A stretch of DNA of 11,420 bases, taken from contig JADHYX010000520.1 in the NCBI GenBank assembly GCA_027604685.1, positions 1 through 11,420 of the forward strand, given 5' to 3'. Numbering within the stretch: position 1 is the stretch's first letter; each line of letters opens with the position of its first letter. Positions 1-8,930 of this stretch are shown here, in pieces. The notes under the pieces were generated by a model. That model did no database searches. It was not told the DNA's origin and worked only from the letters and a program-made list of their open reading frames with translations. The stretch is from Lobulomyces angularis. Lineage: Eukaryota > Chytridiomycota > Chytridiomycetes > Lobulomycetales > Lobulomycetaceae. Both the position numbers and the translations under genes were made by a program.

Positions 1-360
1 TTTGTTTTTTTTAATGAGAAAAAGTTAAATAAAATAAAAAAAATTATTTTTTTTTTAAATATTAAAAATAAAAATAAAAATAAAAATAAAAATTAAATGT
101 AAAAACTTTTTTCTTTTCAAAATAAAATAAAATAAAAATAAAATGAAACATAAAATAACTAAAAAAATACCTTTTTTTAATGCATTCTGAATTTCAATAT
201 GATTAGTCAAGTGTAAATTTTTTTTGAATGCTCCATGTAATTTATTTCTGAAATATGTAAAACCAAGAGGATAATCCTTTCCTAGATACAATAATCTTTT
301 GTATAATAATCTAACTTCTCTTCTTAATGAAAAATCTCGTATGAATTTTGAATTATTCAT
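1..360 (-). CDS. ETFRF1: ETFRF1/LYRM5-like LYR-motif mitochondrial protein, first coding exon only (partial)
   Basis: The coding exon runs 360-171 (63 codons plus one base) and ends AAAAAAAG at a GTATTTTT donor (170-168). The intron then continues off the left edge, because no acceptor followed by a plausible exon 2 is visible. The exon holds the features of the small LYR (complex 1 LYR) family: an LYK tripeptide followed by RLLYLGKDYP, then YFRNKL and an FKKN stretch. This fits best the ETFRF1/LYRM5 branch, whose members carry LLYLGRDYP-type sequence. In animals that protein binds the electron-transfer flavoprotein in the mitochondrial matrix and regulates its flavin. Reading past the donor gives only hydrophobic AT-derived residues that resemble nothing in the family, which supports splicing there. 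The missing exon should encode roughly the last 20-30 residues. Family assignment is firm at the LYR level and probable for the ETFRF1 branch. Confidence 0.85.
64..93. repeat. Hexanucleotide tandem repeat, (AAAAAT)x5
   Basis: Five perfect copies of AAAAAT lie inside the first intron of the LYR-motif gene. On the coding strand this is ATTTTT. It explains the Ile-Phe alternation seen if the intron is read through. It is a simple microsatellite with no sign of function. Confidence 0.9.
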
Positions 361-742
361 ATCAATTTAACTTTTATTTAATTTTATTTTTTTTTTTTTT
401 AAAAAAAAAAAATTTTTTTTAAAAAAAAAAAAAAAAAAAAAAATGAGAGATAAATTTAAAATATACGAAAAAAAAATCAATTCTTTTTTTTTTTTATTTT
501 TAGGACTATTTTAAAAATAAAAGAAGTTAAATAAAGTTTTATAGACTTGACTCTAATATATTGGAATACTTAAAAAAATATAATAATAACCAACAAAAGG
601 AATTTAAAAAAAAAAAAAACAATTCTATTTTAAAAAGAGTATAAAAATAATAAAAAGAAGAAAAACTCAATTATCTTATGGTTTTCCTTTTTCTTTTTAA
701 AAGAAATAGAGTTAGAATATTTTAAAAAATAAAAAAAATTTT
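361..742. other. Intergenic region between the LYR gene and the seven-helix gene
   Basis: This stretch is upstream of the LYR gene and downstream of the seven-helix gene, both on the minus strand, so it should hold the promoter of the first and the 3' end of the second. It has a stacked homopolymer block at 387-443 and a more mixed stretch at about 530-720. I see no open reading frame of note and no RNA gene. Confidence 0.7.
387..443. repeat. Stacked homopolymer block T14-A12-T8-A23
   Basis: Four pure tracts follow each other without interruption: T at 387-400, A at 401-412, T at 413-420 and A at 421-443. The first and last pairs are self-complementary and could fold back. The block lies 27-83 bp upstream of the LYR gene start, where a poly(dA:dT) tract would disfavour nucleosomes. 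That role is inferred. Exact tract lengths depend on sequencing accuracy. Confidence 0.85.
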
Positions 743-1794
743 TTAAAATCTACCATGACTTTGGTGGTTACTATAGTTATTTGTGCTGAAGTTATTTCCA
801 CTGCTGCCACCTCGCTGAGTAGAACTGTTATCGTTATTTCTCAAGCTAAAGGTCAAACTCATGCAGACAAAAATGGAAACATCTTCGAGGATGAAGCCTA
901 AATTACTATAGTCACCCCAAAGTCCACTGAATCTCAAGATGGCACTGAAGAAGTAAACTAAAAGTGGTATCGAAGTTTGTATTAAAACTCTGTTGGAAAC
1001 CTCTTTGAGATTTTTTGATTGGACGTTGTGGGCTGCTGCTGTCTTTACTATCTTTTTGAAGGGAACTATAAAGCAGAGAAGCAAAAGACCATACAATATT
1101 GATGCCAACATTTTTCCGATACCATTGAGTTGAATGTTTAAAGGTCTAGAAAATTTATTTTTTATTTAAAAAATTGAAAAAATTTTTTTAGATTTTAATT
1201 TTTTACCTAGCGCAACTGTCAGGTTTTATGTACATTGCGGTAGCAGTTATTGTAATTGCTATTGAAGTTGCAAAGAGTACACCTGGATAAATGAAGGAAA
1301 ACAAAAAAATTTCAATAAACCTTTTTTGCTTTTTAATTTACCCAATATAATTCTGACAAAAAGTTGAAAATTTTTTGGAACAAGAACAGTAATTCTCAAA
1401 ATCAAAACAACGTTAGCGAATATTTGAAACAAGATAAAACTTAAAAATCTTGTGTAGCTGACATAGTCACAGTCTGTTGTTAATTTTATTAATTTTTTTT
1501 TTATATTCCAGTAAAATTATTAATTAATTTTTTTTTCTATTTACCTGGAGTGACAGGAGCAGTCAAGTTATACATTGTTTTAAAAAAACTTATCAATTCT
1601 TGTATAATCAAAGAAAAACCAGCCAAGAATTGAACAACATCAATCCAACTTCTTCTGTTGTTTAACAAATTTCTAATTGTTAGTTGAATTGCAATCAAAG
1701 TAGCAACACCCCAAGCGAAACTTAAAATTGGAGCTTGAGGTTTCAGAGCTGCTGTAGTTAAAGAATATAAAACGAAAGTGGTATTAGTTGCCAT
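743..1794 (-). CDS. Seven-transmembrane, GPCR-like membrane protein (four exons, 286 residues)
   Basis: Exons are 1794-1545, 1473-1342, 1282-1207 and 1145-743. Introns of 71, 59 and 61 bp begin GTAAA and end CAG, CAG and TAG, and all phases match. I do not recognise the family by name. Seven hydrophobic segments fall near residues 22-42, 50-74, 92-113, 121-144, 164-186, 206-226 and 234-254. Possible glycosylation sites NTT (4-6) and NLT (76-78) sit in the N-terminus and the loop after helix 2. Cys85 lies just before helix 3 and Cys151 in the loop after helix 4, the positions of the classical GPCR disulfide. Basic residues flank the loops on the other face, including KK and KNLKE between helices 5 and 6. 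The C-terminal tail (256-286) is hydrophilic and rich in Asn, Ser, Gly and His. The start ATG has an A-rich context like its neighbours. A receptor role is inference, and a transporter-like or orphan fungal seven-helix protein remains possible. Confidence 0.88.
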
Positions 1795-2113
1795 ACTTTA
1801 ATTTTTTTTTTTAATATATCAAATAAAAAAAAAAAAAAAAATTATATGTTTTATTGTTAATTTATAGTTAAAAAAAAAAAAAAAGTATTTTTTAGAAGCA
1901 ACAAAAAAAAAAGAAAATTTTTGAGTGGTAAATTTTTAGTATTTTTTTTTATATATTTTTCTTTTTTAAAACAATAAATAACAAAAAAAAAAAATGTCTT
2001 CGTTTTTATATGTAAAAGTTCTGTCTTCGCTTGAAAGTTTTTTTTATTTCCGATTGGTACTTGCAAGCCGCGTTTCTAGAAAAAAACCATTTTTATTTTT
2101 ATTTTTGATTGCT

Positions 2114-2136
2114 TTTGTTTAAAATTAATAAACAAA
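2114..2136. repeat. Small inverted repeat (8-bp arms, 7-bp loop)
   Basis: TTTGTTTA at 2114-2121 pairs with TAAACAAA at 2129-2136 around the loop AAATTAA. In DNA this AT-rich such hairpins can arise by chance, and no role is proposed. Confidence 0.5.
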
Positions 2137-2268
2137 GTACACTTTTTCTTAAAAAAATAAAAAAAAAAATTTATTTTTGATTTATATTTTTTTTTGGTGT
2201 TTTTTCATTATCAAAATTACAATTATTTTTATTGTTTTGTATTAAAAAAAAAAAAATGGAGAAATTTT

Positions 2269-2288
2269 ATTGAATTTTAAAATTCAAT
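2269..2288. repeat. Perfect 20-bp palindrome
   Basis: The sequence ATTGAATTTTAAAATTCAAT is its own reverse complement over all 20 bases. It lies midway in the intergenic DNA, 475 bp upstream of the seven-helix gene. A dimeric factor site or a chance AT palindrome are both possible. Confidence 0.7.
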
Positions 2289-2897
2289 TTTGCATCTTTT
2301 TTCGATTTGAATGTATTTTTCTGCTCAAATTTTATCTTCTTTTTTGCATCTTTGCCAAACCCTTTTTTTTTTCCCTTTAAAAAAAAATTCCAGGCATTAA
2401 TTTTTCTTGAAGCAATTCATTCAAAAAAGTTTTTTTTTTATTTTTGAAATTTTATTTTTTTTTTTTAATAAAAAATTTAAATAAATTATATAAAAATGTT
2501 GCATACAAAATATCTTTTTTTCAATTAAAAACTCTTTTTTTTTTTTTTTTTTTAATTTATACAAATTCTTCAATTTTTTTTTGCACGGCTCAGCTTTTTT
2601 ATTTTTTATTTCCTATAAACAAAAAAACCTTTTTTTTTTTTTCATTTTCTTTCAAGAATCTTTTGTCATCATCTATTTCAAAGCTCGATACCATTTTATT
2701 TTTTCTATTTTTTTTTTTTATTTTATTCTTGTTATAAAAAAAAATAAAATAGAAAAATAAATTTTTTAATAAAAAAAAGAAAATAGAATCTTAAAATTTT
2801 TTAAAAAAAAAGAAAATAAAAATTATAGTTACTTTTTTTTGTTTAAAAATATATTACAAAAAAAATAATTTTTTTTTATATTAATTTTTCTTTTTTT

Positions 2898-5800
2898 TCA
2901 ATTTCCATCTAATAACTTATGCCCTCTACATTTGGAACTAAATTCCTTAACTAAAGTTTTAAATTTTGCCAACTGTCTTGTCCTTTTAAAATTAAAAATC
3001 TTTAAAATCTTTCAATATGTTTTTTTTACCCCAACATTGCTCTAAGAAAAACTTCCTTTTCTTTTAAGGATATTTTTGAACTTGGAAATCCCTCCTTAAA
3101 AATTAACGATGATAAATAAATAAAAAATTTTAAAATTCTTACCAATTGTAACAGTATCAAACTATTTCTTTCTGTTATTGATTCAAAGTACAACACAAGC
3201 TTATGTAACACCAAAATAAAACCATCAATCAAACTCGGCAAAGTTTTCCCCCCAATCCCTAAATATATTATTTCCAATATTTTCAATCCTATCTTTTCCA
3301 AAATAAAATTTAAAAATTCTTTTAAAACGTTTCTCCTTTCTATATTTTTTAAATTTATTAAATTTTCAAAAAAGTTTAAAACTGATTTTAAACTAAATTT
3401 TTCCTCCAAGTTTAAACAATTGATAATAAATTCATTGAAAATTAAATTTAATATTTCATTTGAGAGTTTTAAATACGTTGATGGTGAAATTTCAACAAAC
3501 TAAATTTTTTTTTTTTTTTTTATAAAAAAAAAATTATTAATATACTTTCATTTTCACCTTTGATAAAAATGCACAATAGCCGCAAATCAAATCTGACCCT
3601 TCTTCCATCTTTTCTTTTGTATCTAAATGTTTTGACAAACAAATCGTAACCTCTTGCAACAAACGTAATAATTTTTCTTCTTTTTCGGGAATACTTAAAT
3701 TTTCTTCATCCTTAACATAAGAAATTAAAACTGTTGATGTTGAAATGAAACAGGACTGACCAAATACATTAAACGAAGTTATTAAAATTAAAGTTAATTC
3801 ATCCAAACTTGGTGGTGAAAAAAAACCCATAGAAGATATCAGTGCAGTATTCATAAACGAGCATAAAGTCTAAAATAATTAATAAAAAACAGAAAAAAAT
3901 ATATTGTAATTAAAAATCGATTTTTTTAAAAAAAAAATTAAACAATTAAAATACCGTCATAATTTCCTCATCTGTTCCATATTTTCTAATTATTTCTTTT
4001 ATCACATCCCAAATAACTACAGACACATTAGCTTCACTTTGAATGGTTTCTAAGTCCTTGGATTTTTGGATATTTTTTTTATCGTCAATTTCAATAATTT
4101 CATTGTCTCCGGAAATTCCATTACAACATGAAATCAGATATCTTAATTCTTCTAAAATTTTTGTTTTGCTATTAGCTTCAGCAGGATCCTACAGTCAGTG
4201 AAGGAAAAAAAAAAAAAAATAAATATTGAAAAAAAAAAAATATATAATTACTGCCAAGTTTAATGTATTTTTTGTTTCCTCTAAAATATCCCCTAAAATT
4301 CTCATCAAAAAATAAGGTATTTCATTTACTGGGAGTGTCGAAATAACACTGCATATGCCACCAATAACTTTTTGCTTATCATCAGATTTAATATCTTTTG
4401 TTAGTTTCAATAAAACTTCAATCAACGAATCTGCCAACTCTTTCATATTTTCCCTGCAAAGATCACAAACTTCTTTAAAACTATCTGCACTGTATGAAAC
4501 AAGTTCTGGTTGCTCTACAAATTTTTTTTTTTTTTTTTTTTTTAACAATAGCTCAATTCATGAAGTAAAATTACCTAAACTAAAAACCAGAACTTCCAGA
4601 CATTCTGGTAAATATTGAAAATTAAGGTTTAACCAATTCGCATAGGCTCCTTTATTAAAAAGAGATAATTAAATGAATAGTTGCTTTTTCTTCCCAATAT
4701 TACTAACCTATAACCAATAACAAAGTTTTTTTAAATCTATTGGCGAAACCAACAGGTATACTTTTAAATAATTTAAAGACATTGCATCCAAAAAAAACGG
4801 ACAAAAAATTTTTTTCGTTGGAATTACAACTTTCACTAACAGCCTTTAATGCAAAAATTGAGCTTTCCAATATCTAAAAAATAAAAAAATTACAAAAAAT
4901 TTAGTTAAATTATTACTAAAAATTGTTCTTCATTTTCCAAGTTTTTGGCGTCAGAAAATTTATTAAACTGTGAAAAAAATTCTTTTAAAATAAATTCTAA
5001 CGTTTTATCTGATCCCAAAAATTCATAACAAGTCAGAATTGTATCTGCGCACTCCTAAAATCAAAAAGGTAAAAAAAATTAATTAAAAGAAAATAAAAAG
5101 AAAATAAAAAATAAAAAATCACCCGTCTGTACACTCTAAATTGATTAAAATTATCACTTGACCAATTTGATTTAATATAATCTGTCCCAGGATATATTAT
5201 TTTATTAATTATTACTTTTAATAGATCTAAAAAAATTTCTTTTCCAATATTCACAGATGCTAAAAGTTCGGGACTATTTTCATAATCATCTTCTATCAAT
5301 TCTTCAAAACTACTTGCAAGATTGCACCAAAATCTATCTCAAAAAAAAAAAAATAATGAGAATCAAAAAAGGAAAAATACCATTTAATTAAATATCTATT
5401 TTTACCCTTGTGTTAAATCAGAAAATTCCTCATCAACTCCAAAAACTCCAGGGTATCCAGTCAATAACTTTACCATTACAAAAAATTCTTGAACAAGTGG
5501 TGAATTATGGAGATTTTTGATTAATGTTGTAGCAGCTATATCTCCAAATGCACCAAGAAGTTTTGTAAATATCATTAACACTTCTGTATTACCTAAAATA
5601 CAATCAATGCAACAAAAACTTTATGATAAATACTTGAAGCCAAACTACGATTAAAAATATCCTTCACAGCTCCCTCAGCACATAAAACAGGGAGTAAATT
5701 TTCGGTTACTGAGCTAGATATTAATTTCATATTTGGTAATAGTTCTATAAATAACTCTGCTGATTGCTCAAAAAACTCTGGATCAGCAGAAATCTGCAAG

Positions 5801-6633
5801 CTTTTAACTGCAAAATCCATAAATTTTGTTGAATTTCTTCAAAAAAAACAAAAATTTAAAAACGATACTAAAGTTTTTATATTTTTCACAAAACTCTTAC
5901 ATTGTAGATAACCCCAAATTAATCCAACTCAAACAAACATTTATTGAGAGTAGTTTTAATTTTTGAGCATCAAAATCATTTGATCTCATGTCAAATACCA
6001 CAGAATTCACCAGAAGTAATACTGCGTCAATATTAGATAATAAAAGTTCATTTAAACGGGCTTTTTTACAGGGGTCTAAAATATAAATGTTATGGTTAAT
6101 TTCCTCCGGCAATAGTTTAAAAAATCTTTGCTGTTATTTTAGTTAATTAAGTTAAAAATTAAACTGTTAATAATACCTCAATTTTAACTCTAAGTTTTGC
6201 GACAATTTCATTGATATTTTATCAATATCCTCTTTTGAGTAGGGCTCTTTCGAAGTAATGATTAAAGTAATTAATGTAGTTAAAAATTTAATTTTAACAA
6301 ATAACGGTATGTCGGAGAGTAAAAATGTTAGTATAACTTCTTCCACTAAAATTAACTGATTATGATCTAAGCTGGTGTCACTCCTTTGTAAATTTTTTTG
6401 TATTGTAGAGGCGGCATAAAACAATAAATTTGGATTGGATATGAAGTTAGTTGTTAAATAATTTAAAGTTTCCTAGGATTAAAAAAATTAAAAAATTGTA
6501 GGATATGTAATTTCTATACAGATAAAGAGCTTTTTTCATGCTGCCATTTATCAAGAAAGATCTGAGACTCCTTTTGTTTAAGTGGGTCATAATTTTCGTA
6601 TAATGTATTAATATGTGATGCTACCAAATCCAT
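2898..6633 (-). CDS. TNPO3/MTR10: Mtr10/transportin-3 family nuclear import receptor (14 exons, 992 residues)
   Basis: Exons: 6633-6520, 6472-6177, 6125-5901, 5836-5634, 5592-5406, 5333-5123, 5054-4917, 4873-4708, 4649-4575, 4514-4252, 4188-3955, 3869-3558, 3499-3030, 2982-2898. All 13 introns (41-85 bp) keep frame. The 992-residue product is close to yeast Mtr10 (about 970) and human TNPO3 (about 920). Colinear family landmarks include an N-terminal DPLKQKESQIFLDKWQ helix pair, YAASTIQKNLQ (importin N-domain), LLPEEIN near residue 142, SWINLGL, GFWCNL (the conserved FW near 343), CRENM, SFNVFGQSCFISTSTVLI, and a C-terminal KFKTLVKEF helix. The family is an importin-beta superfamily solenoid of HEAT repeats that carries SR-type RNA-binding proteins such as Npl3 into the nucleus and releases them on RanGTP. 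Codon use is strongly A/T-ending, as expected for a modestly expressed gene. The least certain junctions are introns 2, 3 and 13, which use AAG acceptors. Confidence 0.93.
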
Positions 6634-7430
6634 AAAAAAATAAAGAAATAGCTATAAATTAAAGTATTAGAAGAATCATCAATATAAATAATGGTAATAC
6701 ATTTTTTTTTTACTAATAAACAGGTTATTTAATGTTATAGATACCAAAAGGTTGAGGTAATTGTAACAAATAAATTTAAATTTTTTTTTTCAAAAAAAAA
6801 TATAGAAAAAAATTTTAAAGTCTGTAGATAGTTCAATTTTCTAACGATATCAAGATCAACATACCACGCACGATTTTTATATATTTTAAATTCTCTTTTA
6901 AAATCTATTTCAGTATTTTAAGAAATTTTTCGGAATTTATATAGGTGACAAACTTTAAAACCTATCATCATTACGATACTAAAGGCTGTTACATACTATT
7001 TTCCTTTTAGTTTTATTTATATCTTAATCGGAGCTGATTCAATTTTATTTTCCTTTTGTGAACATTTTTATTGATACTTGAAATATCACCTGTAGTTTTG
7101 TGTTAAGCTAAGAAGATTGATTTCTTTATAAGAAAATATATATTAAATTTAAAAACATCTTAAAATGAAAAATTTTGTGATAAAAAATGGCAAATGGATA
7201 ACTTTTTACATTCAAAGTGAAACAACTGAGTAAAAGTAGATATATTTTTTAAAAAAAAAAAAATAACATATATTGTTTAAAGGAATAAAAATAACACAAT
7301 TTTTTAAAAAAATATATTTTTAATAAAAAAAAAAAAAAAAGTAAAATATTTTTAAAAAGTTTTCAACAATACAAGTTTCCAAAAAAAAAGAAGAAAAAAA
7401 AAAAATAATAAGAAACAGAAGTTTTGTTTT
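6634..7430. other. Intergenic region with a patch of mixed-complexity sequence
   Basis: About 800 bp separates the importin start from the FAS1 stop. It is expected to hold the importin promoter and the FAS1 3' UTR. Unlike the homopolymer DNA around it, 6830-7235 has ordinary complexity. It contains a minus-strand open stretch at 6904-6735, a plus-strand open stretch at 6949-7074 and a 22-codon plus-strand ORF at 7165-7233. None resembles a protein I know, so I do not call a gene. The right part (7240-7430) returns to A-tracts, including A16 near 7325-7340. Confidence 0.65.
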
Positions 7431-8640
7431 CTACATATCCTCATGAACAAATTTTCTACTTGGTAAGTTATTAATAACTGAATCTGGAATTAACACTCTG
7501 TCGATAAAGTGAGAAGTACCGTTTTCTACAATGTAGTCACATAAAACCATGTCAATTAATGCTTCACCATTGTTTAAGACATAGTAGTAATCTTGTGGTA
7601 GCTTGTCTTTTCCTTTGTTGCCTTTTCTTGAACCACCTCTTCCACCTTTTTTTTCACGAGAGTTTACTTCGATAACAATTTTTTCCTTTTTAAACATAGT
7701 TGGAACTTCGATTTGTTTACCTTCCTCTTCAATCATATCTTGAGCATACAAAAGATCTTTACCAATCTAATAAACAAAAAGCAATTAAACTTTTTTTTTT
7801 TTAGTTCCTTACATGATATTGAATAACTTTTGTTAAATCTTTTCTTCCTAAAGGTGAAAATAGATAAATCAAATCAGTCAAATTCATCCTTTTGAAAGCA
7901 GCATTGGTTGGAACGAAACAAGTTAGTCCTTTTTCTGACATATCATCGACTAAATCACAAGCTTGAACAGCTGAAATAAAGGTTGAGCAAACATATGGTA
8001 ATTGGAATAATTGTTCAGTCAATTGAACAGGTGGAACCAAGACTAAATCAACTGGATGAACAACACCATTTTGAGCGTGAAATCCTGATTGTTCAACTCT
8101 TACAAATCCGTTTAAGACAAATGAACCTAAAACTTGAAGAACATGAATTTTTTGTTTTGAATCCTTTTTTCCAAGACTTTTAGAAACGTAATCAGATTCC
8201 AAGAGTTGACCACTGTACATGTCACTCAATCCGATTTCTTCATTAACGATGTGATAGGTTACGATCTTTTGGGAAAAAAAAAAAGTTTAATAATCTCAAA
8301 AAATTTCAAATAGAACCTGTTCCATGTTAATTTCCTTTTCGTTGCTAGTAGAACCTTTAACAATTTCCAAAAACTTTTTCATAGCTAAATCAGTTGGAGC
8401 AAAGAAGGTGAGTTCATTTTGGCCCAATGAATCACGTAGAGAACCGCTCTAAAATATAAGATAAATTTAACATCATGCGAAACATAATTAGACCTTTTCG
8501 AGAACTCGGGAAATCTTTGAAAATCTATCATCCTTCTTTAGCTCACTTAATATATCTCCAGAACGACGTTCACCTTTGTGACTGGAGCTTCTTTCAGTAG
8601 AGATTTGATTGCTGCTTGCTTTACGAGAAACTAAAACCAT
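7431..8640 (-). CDS. Protein with two FAS1 (fasciclin) domains and no signal peptide (four exons, 355 residues)
   Basis: Exons are 8640-8494, 8448-8317, 8265-7813 and 7766-7431. Introns of 45, 51 and 46 bp all fall in phase 0. FAS1 domain 1 spans about residues 29-172: GDILSEL, then LTFFAPTDLAMKKF (H1 motif), the YH pair at 97-98 and NGVVHPVDLVLVPP (H2 motif, 159-172). Domain 2 spans about 175-340: CFVPTNAAFKRM, a YH pair at 243-244 and NGTSHFIDRVLIP. It carries a basic, Gly-rich insert (283-299, including GGRGG). FAS1 domains usually mediate adhesion outside the cell, but here the N-terminus is polar and basic (MVLVSRKASS), with no signal peptide, transmembrane segment or GPI tail, so an intracellular protein is implied. 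Codons such as ATC, TTC, GGT, CCA and GTC are much commoner than in the neighbouring genes, suggesting strong expression. The domain call is firm; the cellular role is unknown. Confidence 0.94.
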
Positions 8641-8930
8641 TTTTTTTTTAAATTGATTGATAATTGAAGAGTTTGAGTTTTTTTTATTGTTGTTTTTTAA
8701 AAAAGGAAAGAACTGTTAATTCTGAAAATTTTTCTTAAACGAATTATTGCAGCTATTTATACTTTTTTTTTTTAAATATTTCTTTATTTATTTTAATTTT
8801 TTTTTTCTTTTGTGTAAATAAAAAATCTTTGTTCTAAAAACAACTTTTTAAAAAAAAATTTTTTTTTTTCACTTAAAATAAAAAATAAAGAATAAGTTTT
8901 TTTTTCTTGTTTCTCTCACCACTGAAAAAC
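8641..8930 (-). promoter_or_regulatory. 5' region of the FAS1 gene
   Basis: This stretch lies immediately upstream of the FAS1 start. It contains the TATA candidate at 8754-8761, long A/T tracts on both sides and an A-rich leader right before the ATG. If transcription starts about 30 bp after the TATA box, the 5' UTR would be roughly 80-90 nt. That is an inference. Confidence 0.5.
8754..8761 (-). promoter_or_regulatory. TATA box candidate for the FAS1 gene
   Basis: The minus strand reads GTATAAATAGC, an exact TATAAATA core bordered by G and C. It lies 114-121 nt upstream of the FAS1 start codon. In DNA this AT-rich TATA-like words are common, but the GC borders and the biased codons of the gene downstream make this one more credible. 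Confidence 0.55.

Larger units (their letters stand above)
1795..2897. other. Long AT-homopolymer intergenic region
   Basis: About 1.1 kb separates the seven-helix gene start from the Mtr10/transportin-3 stop. It is mostly T and A runs (for example T19 at 2535-2553), which generate Phe/Lys-only open frames on both strands that I do not believe. Exceptions are a short GC-richer patch at about 2040-2077, a 20-bp palindrome at 2269-2288, and a repeated TTTTTGCATCTTT-like word near 2289 and 2341. The right-hand part should include the 3' UTR of the importin gene and the left-hand part the promoter of the seven-helix gene. No RNA gene was found. Confidence 0.7.

Noticed and set aside
1440..1467. 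ATG TCA GCT ACA CAA GAT TTT TAA as a start for the second part of the seven-helix gene
   Set aside because: It stops after seven codons. The other frame, entered from an ACAG acceptor at 1474, is open, hydrophobic and in phase with exon 1.
1857..2066. Minus-strand 69-residue open frame upstream of the seven-helix gene
   Set aside because: Only the first 20 or so codons have mixed composition. The rest is Phe/Lys homopolymer, with no family resemblance and no good splice continuation.
2444..2737. Plus-strand 97-residue open frame
   Set aside because: It consists almost wholly of Phe, Lys and Leu from T and A runs, so it is a composition artefact in intergenic DNA.
4355..4618. Plus-strand 87-residue open frame
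   Set aside because: It overlaps importin exons 9 and 10 in antisense and contains a Phe run from the intronic homopolymer.
7983..8183. Plus-strand 66-residue open frame
   Set aside because: It is the antisense shadow of FAS1 exon 3, whose domain motifs are on the minus strand.
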